63,948 nucleotides of DNA from Candidatus Laterigemmans baculatus (GTDB lineage Bacteria; Planctomycetota; Planctomycetia; Pirellulales; Pirellulaceae), in the NCBI RefSeq assembly GCF_010367455.1, contig NZ_WRPR01000064.1:1-63948 (forward strand), written 5' to 3'. How positions within the stretch are numbered: the stretch's first letter is position 1; every line of letters begins with the position of its first letter. The position numbers were made by a program, and so were the translations under genes. The notes under the pieces were generated by a model. The model had not been told where the DNA came from, did no database searches, and saw only the letters and a program-made list of their open reading frames with translations. Below are positions 33,204 through 42,036 of this stretch, piece after piece.

Positions 33204-34436
33204 CTAGTGGACGGGCTGACTCGCCTTTTCGTAGTGCGGGCGACCGTAGGGAACACCCGGGTGGATGTTCTGCTCGCTGATGTGCACGCGGTTGGCCGGT
33301 TGCGGGTAGCTGATCCCCGGCTGGTGACGCACATCGATCTTGAGCTTCTCGGTCGGCTGCGGCAGATGCATGTGGGTGTGATTCTTGATCACGTGCTTCT
33401 GCAATCCGGCCGGGACTCCGAGCGGAATGTGGGGCGGTCCGGGCAATCCGATCGGTGTACCGGTGATCGGCATCCCGTAGCTCGGCGCGGTCATTCCGGC
33501 GATCGCACCGGGCAGGCTCGGAGGCAGGCCGGCCGGTCCGCCCACGATGCCCGGTCCGGCAGCTCCGCCGCCGCAGACTTCGCTGCACGGAGCAAACGGC
33601 ACCGGCAACCCGGGAACCAGCGGAGCACCGAAGGCCGCAGCGGCCATGCCCGCTTCGCCACCGACGCCCATCATCTCGATGTCCTTGTCACCCAACCGGA
33701 CGATCGCCAGGATCGAGCCGCGGCGGTCGGCTTCGACGATCGGGTCGACGCCCGGATCGAGCCGCGTGCTGACCAGCGTGTCGATGCCCGCCAGAGCCGG
33801 ACCTTGGAAGTCGGGATCGGGCAGATAGATCACCTTGGTGACGAAGTTCCCGGTCAGGACCTGGTCGAGGTCTTCGTCGGTGAACTGGATCGGGATCGAG
33901 TTGTGAGCCAGGTAGGCTCCGGTTCGCGGCGTGGCCGGAGCCAGCTCGAGCGTCGGGTAGAGTTCCACTCCGGCTCGCCCGACGATGTCGGTCAGCTTCA
34001 GCCGATAGAGTCCGCCCTGCGGAAAGTTCTGGCGTGCCGGAACCACCAGCGGCTCGCTATCGAACGCGCCCGAGCCGGTCGCGTTGTAGCGAATCTGCAT
34101 CGACTCGGGACGTGCAAAGGTCACTTGGACGGTCGGCGGAGCGGCGGGAACCATCCCAGCCATTCCCATTCCAGCCATCCCCATCGGGCCGCCGAGCGGC
34201 TGGCCGTCGGGGCCGCAAGGGCCTCCCGGTCCGATCATCCCCGCTCCGACCACTCCGCCGGCAAACCCGGGGTTGATCGCAGGCGGTCCAATAACGCCCG
34301 GTCCAGGGCCGCCCACTCCGGGGCCCGGTTCCATCAATCGTTGTTCTGGCGGCAGGTTGTGGCGGACCGGCGCGCACCCGGTAGCCATGACCGTTGCCGC
34401 GACACAGAGCAGCTTCGTGGTCAGTCGCATTGTCAT
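33204..34436 (-). CDS. Lipoprotein with the shared core domain, Gly/Pro/Met-rich flanks
   Basis: The 410-residue protein starts MTMRLTTKLLCVAATVMATGC, a lipoprotein signal with the Cys at residue 21. A Gly/Pro-rich stretch follows (GPGVGGPGPGVIGPP, MGMAGMGMAGM), then the same ~120-residue core found in the neighbouring paralogue. The tail has an HTHMHLP histidine cluster and a Pro-rich segment ending HYEKASQPVH. AGGGGG lies about 8 bases before the first ATG; a second ATG two codons on is possible. It is divergent from the gene at 34655. Function unknown; likely outer-envelope structure (inference). Confidence 0.75.
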   Translation of the reverse strand: MTMRLTTKLLCVAATVMATGCAPVRHNLPPEQRLMEPGPGVGGPGPGVIGPPAINPGFAGGVVGAGMIGPGGPCGPDGQPLGGPMGMAGMGMAGMVPAAPPTVQVTFARPESMQIRYNATGSGAFDSEPLVVPARQNFPQGGLYRLKLTDIVGRAGVELYPTLELAPATPRTGAYLAHNSIPIQFTDEDLDQVLTGNFVTKVIYLPDPDFQGPALAGIDTLVSTRLDPGVDPIVEADRRGSILAIVRLGDKDIEMMGVGGEAGMAAAAFGAPLVPGLPVPFAPCSEVCGGGAAGPGIVGGPAGLPPSLPGAIAGMTAPSYGMPITGTPIGLPGPPHIPLGVPAGLQKHVIKNHTHMHLPQPTEKLKIDVRHQPGISYPQPANRVHISEQNIHPGVPYGRPHYEKASQPVH

Positions 34437-34654
34437 CCGTTCCCCCTGAGGTCGCGGCCTTCTTGGCAGCGGTGCGTTGGCTTTCCCGATGCAAAATCGA
34501 TCGGTGGCGACGGGACGGGGCCGATTCGCCTGGACCGACCAGCGGCACGTCCCTAGAATCCGCCGCGCGAGTCGCGGTGGGATTGAAAAAGTCACCGAGG
34601 TCAGCATCGGCACCCGAGGACACGAATCTTTGGCAAAACCGACACAACCGGCTT

Positions 34655-35698
34655 ATGAGCATCAATCGCCACTACCCCGGCGGCCCTCAAAACGCGACGC
34701 GGCGCCCGGCCAGGCCGCCGGCCCGACCCTCCCTTTGGCTGCTTTTTGCCGCTCTTAGCGGGCTCTTCGCCGCAGGCTCCGTCCCCTCGCCGCCGAGCCT
34801 CGGCCAGGAAACCTCCGCGGAAAAAAAAGTTCCCGCCGGACAGAAAACCACCCCCCCAGCTCCGCCGCAAGCCGATCAGGAGCCGCAAACCGATCAGGAG
34901 CCGCAAACCGATCAGGAGCCGACGCGCGGCTCCCGCGAGGATGCCGCCGCTTTGGCCGAACGGATGGTCGAGTACCTGACTCTCGGACCGCCGCTCGAAG
35001 CCAAGCTCCGGCAACGCGTCTGGGCGGCGGGACGCGAAGTCGTCGAAGTCGGCCACTACCAACAAGCGGGCCGCGGCAGTGGTCGGCTGCGGATGGAGCT
35101 GCAAGTCCCGATCGCCGATGGCAAAAGCCGCTGGCAGCAAACCTGCGACGGCCGCCTAGCGTGGACTCGCGAAGAGATGGCGGGTGAGGTGCGGGTGCGA
35201 CGTGTCGACCTCGGCAAACTCGAAGAAGCGACCGCCGCGACCTACAGCCGCCGCGTCCCTCCACGGCTGCGGGTCGGCGGGTTGGCCGAGATCATGGACC
35301 GGATTCAAGCCGATTTCGATCTCCGACTCTCCGAAGGGCACATCGACGGCAGCCCGATGCTGGTCCTCAAGGGGATTCTTCGCGAGGAAGTGGCCGAGCA
35401 ACTGCTCCAGAACCTCGAGCGGGAGGAATGGCCCGAGCTGGTGCCTCGCCAAGTGCGGATCGCCGTCGCCGCCGACTCGCTCGCCACGCCCCTCCCGTCG
35501 CGGATCGAGTTCTGGAGCAAGCCCGACGGACGGCTGCTCAGCCTGCTCGAAATCTACGACGTGGCGGAGATCGAATCGCCGGGGCTCGATCAGTTCCGCT
35601 TCGAGCCCGGCGGACACGATTTCACCAACGAAACCGACCTCTACATCGCCCGTTTCGGCTTGGGGCTGGCCGCCAACCCCGTGAGCCGACGGCGCTAG
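34655..35698 (+). CDS. Secreted protein, function unknown, with a repeat-derived C-terminus
   Basis: The 347-residue product has a basic N-terminus and a hydrophobic segment (SLWLLFAALSGLFAAGSV) acting as signal or anchor, then a linker built from 18-bp repeats (TDQEPQ, three copies). The folded part (about residues 95-340) includes MVEYLTLGPPLEAKLRQRVWAAG, QQTCDGRLAWTREEM, GGLAEIMDRIQADFDL and VLKGILREEV, features recalling outer-membrane lipoprotein carrier-like (LolA/LolB fold) proteins of planctomycetes; that assignment is tentative. The last five codons and stop (VSRRR then TAG) are the first unit of a 24-bp tandem repeat. It is divergent from the lipoprotein at 34436. Confidence 0.75.
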   Translation: MSINRHYPGGPQNATRRPARPPARPSLWLLFAALSGLFAAGSVPSPPSLGQETSAEKKVPAGQKTTPPAPPQADQEPQTDQEPQTDQEPTRGSREDAAALAERMVEYLTLGPPLEAKLRQRVWAAGREVVEVGHYQQAGRGSGRLRMELQVPIADGKSRWQQTCDGRLAWTREEMAGEVRVRRVDLGKLEEATAATYSRRVPPRLRVGGLAEIMDRIQADFDLRLSEGHIDGSPMLVLKGILREEVAEQLLQNLEREEWPELVPRQVRIAVAADSLATPLPSRIEFWSKPDGRLLSLLEIYDVAEIESPGLDQFRFEPGGHDFTNETDLYIARFGLGLAANPVSRRR

Positions 35699-35776
35699 CC
35701 GCGGGTGAGCCGACGGCGCTAGCCGCGGGTGAGCCGACGGCGCTAGCCGCGGGTGAGCCGACGGCGCTAGCCGCGG
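35681..35776. repeat. 24-bp tandem repeat, four perfect copies, with GGCGCTAGCC core
   Basis: Units begin at 35681, 35705, 35729 and 35753, each GTGAGCCGACGGCGCTAG plus CCGCGG. The first unit supplies the last codons and stop of the upstream gene. Around 35815-35880 further CGCTAGCG and GGGCTAGCGCC motifs occur in mixed orientation. This repeat tract fills most of the 338-bp gap to the UbiA-like gene; nothing else was seen there. Confidence 0.9.
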
Positions 35777-36036
35777 GTTCCGTCGCTCGGCCGGACGCTG
35801 CGTTAAATCAGCCGCCACGCGCTAGCGTCCGGTTCTCACGGCGCTTTCGAGAACCGGGGGCTAGCGCCCGGCGGCTGATGAATAATTGGGGCGAGAAGCG
35901 TGGCGGCTGATGAGAAACGCTGGGCTCGGACCGGCGGCTCAAACAGACCACCGCTGGGCAGGACCACCGCTGGGCAGGCGCGCCGGTTGCCGCACAATGG
36001 GGCGATCTGTTTCTTGCCTCCTACGCGTCTCGCTCC

Positions 36037-36996
36037 ATGCACAGCCCCACGCACCGCACCACCTGGATGGATTGGGCTCGGCTCGTCCGCCTGCCGAACG
36101 TGTTCACGATCCTGGCCGACGTCGGAGCCGCGTTTCTCTTGGTCGCCCATTCGCACGAGCCTCTCTCGCGGTTCCTCTGCGTGCTCGCTGCCGGGGTCTG
36201 CTTGTACTGGGCCGGAATGGTGCTCAATGACGTGTTCGACCTCGAGATCGATCGCGACGAGCGTCCTACGCGGCCGCTCCCGGCTGGCCGCATCTCGCTC
36301 TCGGCGGCCAAAACCGCCGGCTGGGCGCTGCTGATCTGCGGCGTCGGCATGGCGGCACTCTCGGGGTTTCTGCCCGCCGAAGATCTGCCCGCGACCTGGC
36401 GACCGGGGCTCATCGGGGTGCTGCTGGCCGTGGCGATCGTGCTCTACGACGGGCCGCTGAAGGCGACCGCCGTGGCTCCGCTGGCGATGGGGCTCTGCCG
36501 GGCGCTCAGCTTTCTGCTGGGAGCCTCGCCGATTCTCAGCGACGAGCTGGCCTGGTTTCAGTTCCAGCCCCACGTGTTGGCCGCGGCCTCAGGTTTTGGG
36601 ATCTACGTGATGGGGATTACCTTGATGGCCCGCCACGAAGCGGGCGTCTCGGAGACCACCAAGCTGGCGGCTGGTCTGGTGGTTCTGTTCGCCGGCTGCG
36701 GGCTGTTGGCCTTCTCGCCCCAGCTGGCCGGGGCCGATGCGGGGCTGCATTTCGCCGCCGGCCCGTTTGCCCTGCTCATCGCGTTGCTGTCGCTGACGAC
36801 GCTCGTGCGCAGCGCGAAAATTTTCACGAACCCGAGTCCCGAACGGGTGCAGTTGGCGGTCAAGGTCGCGCTCCTGACGCTGATCCCGCTAGCGGCGGCG
36901 TTCGCGCTGCTCGGTGCCGGTCCCTTCTACGGCTTGGCCATCTTTGGGCTCGTCTTCCCGGCGACGCTGCTGGCGGCCCGCTTTCAGATGACGTGA
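36037..36996 (+). CDS. UbiA-like prenyltransferase, EboC-like
   Basis: The 319-residue protein has about eight membrane helices and the aspartate motif NDVFDLEID (N64, D65, D68, D72) of the UbiA superfamily. The second motif is YDGPLKATAVAPLAMGLCRAL, closer to the EboC group than to ubiquinone or heme synthesis enzymes. EboC belongs to the ebo cluster, which in cyanobacteria is needed for export of a scytonemin precursor. The two genes downstream also resemble ebo products, which supports this reading. The prenyl substrate cannot be told from sequence. ATG start with no clear Shine-Dalgarno; 33 bases separate it from the next gene. Confidence 0.82.
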   Translation: MHSPTHRTTWMDWARLVRLPNVFTILADVGAAFLLVAHSHEPLSRFLCVLAAGVCLYWAGMVLNDVFDLEIDRDERPTRPLPAGRISLSAAKTAGWALLICGVGMAALSGFLPAEDLPATWRPGLIGVLLAVAIVLYDGPLKATAVAPLAMGLCRALSFLLGASPILSDELAWFQFQPHVLAAASGFGIYVMGITLMARHEAGVSETTKLAAGLVVLFAGCGLLAFSPQLAGADAGLHFAAGPFALLIALLSLTTLVRSAKIFTNPSPERVQLAVKVALLTLIPLAAAFALLGAGPFYGLAIFGLVFPATLLAARFQMT

Positions 36997-37029
36997 GCGG
37001 GCCGTCGCCTCGCTATCTTAGGGACGACC

Positions 37030-37962
37030 ATGATCGCCGGCTTCCATACGACCGCCTTGCCCGAACTCGACTGGCAGACCGCCGCGGCGCTGCTGGAGCA
37101 GATCGGCTATCGGTCGCTCGTCGTGCGGCTGAGCCGGGCGCGGCTCGATCCGTTGGCCGACGCGGACGAGTTTCAGGCCCAGTGCCGACGGCTGGCGGCC
37201 GCAGTGGGCGAGCGGGGCGTTGGCGGCGAGCGGGGCGGTGGCGGCGAGCGGGGCGGTCGCGGCGAGCCGAGAGCTAGCGGGGTGGTCATCGACGCCGACG
37301 GCCGGTACTTGCTCGACCCTTGGTCTGCCGAGATCGGCGACTTGATGAGCTCCGGGGCGGCCCGCGAGCAGCGGCTGGAGTGTTTGAAGGGGGCGGTGAG
37401 GATCGCCGAGCAGGTCGGCGGTCGGTGGGTGACTTTTTCGTCTGGCAAACTCCCCGCGGGGATGGACGCCGAGCGGGGACTCGAACGGTTGCGGGACGCG
37501 ATCCTGGAGCTGGCCGCACTCGCCGACCCCTGGGGCGTGCGGCTTGCGATTCGCCCCCGCTCGGATCACTTCGTCGACTCGCTCGGCCGCTTCGAACGCT
37601 TGAGTGAGTGGGTCGCTGGCGAGGCCGATCTCCAATTGGCGGCCGATGTCGGTACCATGGTGGCTGGCGGAGAGATGCCGATCGTCGATTTGCTCCTTCG
37701 CAACCGACGATTGGCCTGTGTCTATCTTTCGGACGTCCGCTGGGTTGCCGGAGTGGGCTCCGCTGCCGACGCGCTGATCGGCAGCAGCCATATCGCTGCC
37801 GATCGCGTGGTGCAGGGGCTCGCCGAGCATGGGTTTGGCGGTCCGATGCTAGTGGAGCCAGCTCCGCCCGAGCACGTCGACCTGCGGCTGGCAGCCGGAT
37901 TGTATGAGCGGATTTTCGGCCAGGTCGCTGGAGGGCCGCCGAGCCTCGATACCCTCTCTTGA
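37030..37962 (+). CDS. TIM-barrel protein of the xylose-isomerase/EboE type
   Basis: The 310-residue product follows the sugar-phosphate isomerase/AP-endonuclease-2 TIM-barrel plan: an N-terminal FHTTALPELDWQTAAALLEQ, GGRWVTFSSGKLP, GVRLAIRPRSDHFVDSL, LQLAADVGTMVAGGE and a C-terminal FGGPMLVEPAPPEHVDLRLA. An in-frame 18-bp minisatellite (37210-37263) inserts GERGGGGERGG-type sequence between the first barrel units. Some metal-ligand positions of true isomerases look altered, so catalytic activity is unsure. Position between the UbiA-like and phosphodiesterase-like genes suggests the EboE role, a metabolite-traffic factor of unknown mechanism. The next gene starts 15 bases after its stop. Confidence 0.75.
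   Translation: MIAGFHTTALPELDWQTAAALLEQIGYRSLVVRLSRARLDPLADADEFQAQCRRLAAAVGERGVGGERGGGGERGGRGEPRASGVVIDADGRYLLDPWSAEIGDLMSSGAAREQRLECLKGAVRIAEQVGGRWVTFSSGKLPAGMDAERGLERLRDAILELAALADPWGVRLAIRPRSDHFVDSLGRFERLSEWVAGEADLQLAADVGTMVAGGEMPIVDLLLRNRRLACVYLSDVRWVAGVGSAADALIGSSHIAADRVVQGLAEHGFGGPMLVEPAPPEHVDLRLAAGLYERIFGQVAGGPPSLDTLS
37210..37263 (+). repeat. In-frame 18-bp coding minisatellite
   Basis: Three 18-bp units (GAGCGGGGCGGTGGCGGC type) start at 37210, 37228 and 37246 and encode ERGVGG, ERGGGG and ERGGRG in the TIM-barrel gene. The unit length keeps the frame. Confidence 0.85.
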
Positions 37963-37977
37963 GATGAAGCACCGACG

Positions 37978-39312
37978 ATGGCGATGATTTTTCTTTCGAT
38001 CCCCGGCCTGCGTCCCCAAGATGTCAGCCGGATGCCGAACCTGCAGAAGCTGACCGCCGCGGGCGAATCGCGGTCCCTTTCGGCCAGCTTTCCCGCGGTG
38101 ACCTGGCCCGTTCAAGCGAACATGCTGACCGGCTGCCTGCCCCGCGAGCACGGCGTGGTGGCCAACGGGTTCTTCTGGCGCGACTCGGCCGAAGTCGAGA
38201 TGTGGACCGCTTGGAATAAGGTCATCGAGCGGCCGCAGATCTGGACGCGGCTGCACGAGCCGGCGGCGGGGGAAGCGCCCAAAACGTCGGCCGTGTGGTT
38301 TCCGATGCTCAGCAAAGGGTCCGAAGCCGATTACATCTGCATGCCCGCTCCGGTGCACAATCCGGACGGTTCCGAGTCGCTCTGGTGTTACACCAAGCCG
38401 CCCGAGTTCTATGGCGAATTGCTCGAGCAGCTCGGCCACTTTCCCTTGAAAAATTTCTGGGGGCCGCTGGCCTCGATCGATTCGAGCCGCTGGATCGCCC
38501 GCTCGGCGGTGATCGCGGCCGAGCGGCATCGCCCCGACTTGTTCTTCATCTATCTGCCCCACCTCGATTACGCCGCCCAGCGGACCGGCCCGGATAGCGA
38601 ACCGGCTTTGGCGGCGGTCGGCGAACTCGACGCCGAACTCGGCAAACTCGCCGATTCGATGGCAGCAGCCTACGGCGAGCCGCCCCAGTGGATCGTGGCG
38701 AGCGAGTACGTGATCACCGAAGTCGACCACGTCGCCTATCCCAACCGGCTGCTCAGTGAAGCGGGACTGCTCCGCACCCAAACCGCCGACGGCCGCGATC
38801 GGTTGGACGTGGCCGGTTCGCCGGCCTGGGCCCTGGTCGATCACCAACTGAGCCACGTGTTTGTCCGCGATCGCGATCCCGGAGTGATCGACAAGGTCGT
38901 GCGGCTGATGAGCGGCCAGCCGGGAATCGACGAAGTGCTGGCCGGAGACCAGCGTAGCAAATACGCGCTGGACCACGAGCGAAGCGGGGACGTGATCCTG
39001 GTTTCCTCCCCCAATAGCTGGCAAGCCTACTACTGGTGGACCGACGATGCCCGCGCCCCGGAGTACGCGCGGACGGTCGACATCCACCGCAAACCGGGCT
39101 ACGACCCGGTCGAGTTGCACGTCGATATGGCGACCCGCAGCATCCCGCTCAACGCCGAGCTCGTCCGCGGCTCGCACGGAGCCCCGGTCCGCGAAGCGTT
39201 CCAGCGGGGGATCGTGCTCGCCAGCCACAGCGGGCTGCTCCCCGCCGGAGAACCCGGCAGCGGAGCCCTGCGGGATGTGGATATGTACGCCGCAATGCGA
39301 GGGGGAAGGTAG
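37978..39312 (+). CDS. Alkaline-phosphatase-superfamily phosphodiesterase-like protein (EboF-like)
   Basis: The 444-residue protein has the nucleotide pyrophosphatase/phosphodiesterase layout: [19 protein letters not shown] at the start, nucleophile Thr42 in [60 protein letters not shown] and a C-terminal RGSHGAP. The first metal Asp seen in true pyrophosphatases is absent (IPG in place of IDG), which I recall also for EboF-type members (VVGLT). Activity is therefore uncertain. It is the third gene of the ebo-like set and ends within GTAGCAG repeats, where the TAG stop is part of the first unit. Confidence 0.8.
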   Translation: MAMIFLSIPGLRPQDVSRMPNLQKLTAAGESRSLSASFPAVTWPVQANMLTGCLPREHGVVANGFFWRDSAEVEMWTAWNKVIERPQIWTRLHEPAAGEAPKTSAVWFPMLSKGSEADYICMPAPVHNPDGSESLWCYTKPPEFYGELLEQLGHFPLKNFWGPLASIDSSRWIARSAVIAAERHRPDLFFIYLPHLDYAAQRTGPDSEPALAAVGELDAELGKLADSMAAAYGEPPQWIVASEYVITEVDHVAYPNRLLSEAGLLRTQTADGRDRLDVAGSPAWALVDHQLSHVFVRDRDPGVIDKVVRLMSGQPGIDEVLAGDQRSKYALDHERSGDVILVSSPNSWQAYYWWTDDARAPEYARTVDIHRKPGYDPVELHVDMATRSIPLNAELVRGSHGAPVREAFQRGIVLASHSGLLPAGEPGSGALRDVDMYAAMRGGR

Positions 39313-39336
39313 CAGGTAGCAGGTAGCAGGTAGCAG
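39309..39336. repeat. GTAGCAG 7-bp tandem repeat, four copies
   Basis: Four perfect GTAGCAG units start at 39309; the TAG stop of the phosphodiesterase-like gene (39310-39312) lies inside the first. A degenerate GTTTCAG unit follows. Confidence 0.9.
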
Positions 39337-39350
39337 GTTTCAGGAAAGAA

Positions 39351-39496
39351 TCGCTTCGTACTTGTACTCGTACTCGTACTCGTACTCGTACTCGAAACGG
39401 CGGCTGGGGAATCGAGTACGAGTACGAGTACCGCTTCGCTGAGTAGGAGTACCGCTTCGCTGAGTACGAGTGCCGCTTCGCTGAGTACGAGTACGA
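39351..39496. repeat. GTACTC/GAGTAC inverted-repeat element, copy B
   Basis: The left arm (39351-39394) is mostly TACTCG hexamers; the spacer is only ~18 bases; the right arm (39413-39496) is GAGTAC units plus three copies of a CGCTTCGCTGAGTA unit. It fills the 355-bp gap after the phosphodiesterase-like gene together with the GTAGCAG array and an inverted TTTCAGG/CCTGAAA pair. No promoter was seen before the small membrane protein. Confidence 0.9.
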
Positions 39497-39667
39497 CCGG
39501 AGCAACCTCTCGGCTCCTGAAACCTGCTCCCTGAAACCTTTCTCCCTTGAAATCTTTACAAAATTGCTGGACGTTTCGCCGGACGCCCGCGTAGGATTCG
39601 ACATAACCGGAACGGGAGCCTGGCGGTTCCCGTCGGGGGAGCGGTCAGTGCAATTTTGATCAGTACC

Positions 39668-39955
39668 ATGCAGCTTTCAGGACTCGAGGTCGTCGCCCAG
39701 TGGTGGGCTCTGCCGACCGTGCAGGCTGGGCTTGGCGTAGTGGTGCTATGCATCTTGATTGCGGGCGGATTTTGGCTTGTGTCAATCTTTCGCGATCGCA
39801 CCGCTGACGACCGGTCGAGCGACCCCGAGTGGCTCGCAAACTTCGAAGAAATGCACCGGGAAGGTGACATCAGCGGGAAGGAATTCCGAACTATAAAGGC
39901 GTCGATGGACCGACACCGCAGGAGCACGCCAAGCGACGGCGACGCAGCGACTTAG
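39668..39955 (+). CDS. Small single-pass membrane protein with SHOCT-like C-terminus
   Basis: The 95-residue product has a short N-terminus, one transmembrane helix (about residues 17-38, VQAGLGVVVLCILIAGGFWLVSIF) and a polar tail. The tail segment EWLANFEEMHREGDISGKEFRTIK resembles the short SHOCT-type helical hairpin found at the ends of many small bacterial membrane proteins. The ATG at 39668 is preferred over a TTG 12 bases upstream. It is isolated. Function unknown. Confidence 0.7.
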   Translation: MQLSGLEVVAQWWALPTVQAGLGVVVLCILIAGGFWLVSIFRDRTADDRSSDPEWLANFEEMHREGDISGKEFRTIKASMDRHRRSTPSDGDAAT

Positions 39956-40366
39956 GATGGGTCGCTCGGAGGCGTTGGGCGGGCTGGTCCGGATTGACCT
40001 ACTTAAATCTCGCCGTTTCCTCCCCGAGGGAAGCTGTGGCGGTCCTCCCGGGACGCCTCGGCAGTGGGGATCGGGAGCGGCCGAGTTCAATATACCCACT
40101 ACGATCGGCTCGAGCTTCGCGGACACGGATGCCCCGAACTTCGGAAATGAGAACGCGACGGCGGCGATTGGATCCTGTGCAGGGTCCCCTGGTTGCGCTG
40201 TCGTCCGCGGGATTCAAGTTCCGGATGCATTCGAGCTGTGGACACCCAAGCCCGTACTCGTCCATCCGTGCGTCACCGTGGCCGTCGTGCTCCGATTTTT
40301 TCGGCGTGCGGCAGGCGATGAGCGGCAGCGGATGGGGCGGTTGATGATCACAGCAAGGAGTCGTGT
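39956..40366. other. Intergenic 411 bp before clpX, no gene supported
   Basis: A plus-strand frame is open across most of it but its translation has no signal, domain or bias like the neighbours, and it would run into clpX. The base composition is less GC-rich than the flanking genes. Only the AAGGAG at 40355-40360 before clpX could be assigned. Confidence 0.5.
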
Positions 40367-41656
40367 ATGTCCTCGAAGGAAATGACTGGAAGCCGTCGCA
40401 GTGGCGGGACGACCAAAAAGAACGCGTTCTGCTCGTTCTGCCGGAAGAGCTATCGCGACGTCGGCCCGCTCGTCGAGGGTCCGGGCGACGTCTATATCTG
40501 TGGCGAATGCATCGAGCTCTGCCAATCGATCCTCGAGCAGGAGCAGAAGCGCCGCGGCCCCTCGAAGAATCTGTTCGAGAACATCCCCAGCCCGCGGGAG
40601 ATCGCTGCGCACCTCGACCAGTACGTGATCGGCCAAACCTCGGCCAAGCGGGTGTTGGCCGTCGCCGTCCACAACCACTACAAGCGGCTCAGCGCCGAAT
40701 GGAATGGCACGGGCGACGTCGAGATCGAGAAGAGCAACATCCTGCTGGTCGGCCCGACCGGCAGCGGGAAAACCTTGCTTGCCCGCTCGCTCGCCCGGAT
40801 GCTGAACGTTCCCTTTGCGATCGGCGACGCGACGACGCTGACCGAAGCGGGCTACGTCGGCGAGGACGTCGAGAACTTGCTGCTCAAACTGCTCCACGCT
40901 GCCGATTTCGATCTCGAATCGGCCCAGCGGGGGATCCTCTACATCGACGAAGTCGACAAGATCGGTAAGACCAGCCACAACGTGAGCATCACCCGCGATG
41001 TCTCCGGCGAGGGGGTCCAGCAGTCGTTGCTCAAGATGCTCGAAGGGACCGTCGCCAACGTCCCGCCCCAAGGCGGACGGAAGCATCCCGAGCAGCAGTA
41101 CATCCAGATGGACACGAGCAACATCCTGTTCATCTGCGGCGGAACGTTCTCGGGGATCGAGGACATCGTTCGCAAGCGGCTCGGCAAACGGACCCTTGGG
41201 TTCGGTGGCGGACAGAGCTTCCGCAACGACGCCGATGCGGCGGAGCTGATGACCCACGTCGGCACCGATGACGTCCTCGAGTTCGGCCTGATTCCGGAAC
41301 TGGTCGGCCGCTTGCCGGTCGTCAGCTATCTGCAGCCGCTCGACGAGGAAGGACTGATCCGCGTCCTGCGGGAACCGAAGAACGCGCTGGTCAAACAGTT
41401 CGAAGCGCTGTTCCAGATGGAAGACTGCAAGCTCGAATTCACCGACGAAGCGCTGCGGGTCATCTCCCAGCGGGCCCTCGAGCGAGGCGTCGGAGCTCGC
41501 GGACTCCGCGGGATCCTCGAAGAAGTCATGCTCGACATCATGTACGACCTCCCCGACCAGGAACGCGGCAGCACCTACGTGATCGACGAAAGCGTCGTCA
41601 CCGGCAGCCGCAAGCTGTTCACGATGCCACCGGCTCCCCAGGCCAAAAGCGCCTAA
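40367..41656 (+). CDS. clpX: ATP-dependent Clp protease ATP-binding subunit ClpX
   Basis: ClpX unfolds substrates and feeds them to ClpP. The 429-residue product has the zinc-binding domain with C22, C25, C45 and C48 (FCSFC...ICGEC), Walker A GPTGSGKT (129-136), Walker B YIDEVDKI, the pore GYVGEDVE loop, the sensor region and [14 protein letters not shown]. An IGF-like ClpP loop is not obvious; the usual position reads TLGFGGG. AAGGAG lies 6 bases before the ATG. clpP and tig, often upstream, are absent. A strong terminator follows, so it is a single-gene unit. Confidence 0.97.
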   Translation: MSSKEMTGSRRSGGTTKKNAFCSFCRKSYRDVGPLVEGPGDVYICGECIELCQSILEQEQKRRGPSKNLFENIPSPREIAAHLDQYVIGQTSAKRVLAVAVHNHYKRLSAEWNGTGDVEIEKSNILLVGPTGSGKTLLARSLARMLNVPFAIGDATTLTEAGYVGEDVENLLLKLLHAADFDLESAQRGILYIDEVDKIGKTSHNVSITRDVSGEGVQQSLLKMLEGTVANVPPQGGRKHPEQQYIQMDTSNILFICGGTFSGIEDIVRKRLGKRTLGFGGGQSFRNDADAAELMTHVGTDDVLEFGLIPELVGRLPVVSYLQPLDEEGLIRVLREPKNALVKQFEALFQMEDCKLEFTDEALRVISQRALERGVGARGLRGILEEVMLDIMYDLPDQERGSTYVIDESVVTGSRKLFTMPPAPQAKSA

Positions 41657-41686
41657 GCGGTCGCTCTCACAACTTGTCTCCTGCCA

Positions 41687-41727
41687 CCGCGGCTCGGGCT
41701 CTTCGGACCCCGAGCCGCGGTTTTTTT
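41687..41727 (+). terminator. Rho-independent terminator of clpX
   Basis: CCGCGGCTCGGG and its complement CCCGAGCCGCGG form a perfect 12-bp stem with a 10-base loop, followed by seven T. It begins 31 bases after the clpX stop. Confidence 0.93.
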
Positions 41728-41730
41728 GTT

Positions 41731-41950
41731 CGGGAGCCGGGAGCCGGGAGCCGGGAGCCGGGGGGAACCACGAAGGACACGAAGAGCACGAAGGAAGAGT
41801 GGGGAGTTGAACCGCGGATAGCGCAGATAACTCGGATAATTGGCTGTTGATCCCCCTTCCATTCGTGTTCTCCGCGTTATCCGCGGTCCTTCCTTTTTCC
41901 GTGCGTTTCCGTGTCCTTCCGTGGCCACCATTCGTTGGATTCGTATCATT
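41731..41950. repeat. GGGAGCC array and CACGAAGG-type dispersed repeats
   Basis: After the clpX terminator come four GGGAGCC heptamers (about 41731-41760), then ACCACGAAGGACACGAAGAG, then AACCGCGGATAGCGCAGATA and its inverted counterpart GCGTTATCCGCGG, then CCGTGTCCTTCCGTGG. The whole stretch is a nested inverted structure of a kind widespread in bacterial genomes. It fills the 380-bp gap to the VWA gene. Confidence 0.8.
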
Positions 41951-42036
41951 GGCGGTTGGTATCCGCGGCTCCCAACTCCCGCTTCTGATAAGATTATCTC
42001 TCCGAGCTTCGCCTCAATCCGCCGGAGACGTTCTGC

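Noticed and set aside
39351-39496. Repeat array resembling a CRISPR
   Set aside because: The units are 6-21 bp, contiguous and lack unique spacers of constant length; the arms are inverted. No cas gene is present.
39957-40385. 142-codon open frame before clpX
   Set aside because: No domain, signal peptide or neighbour-like composition; it overlaps the clpX start in another frame.
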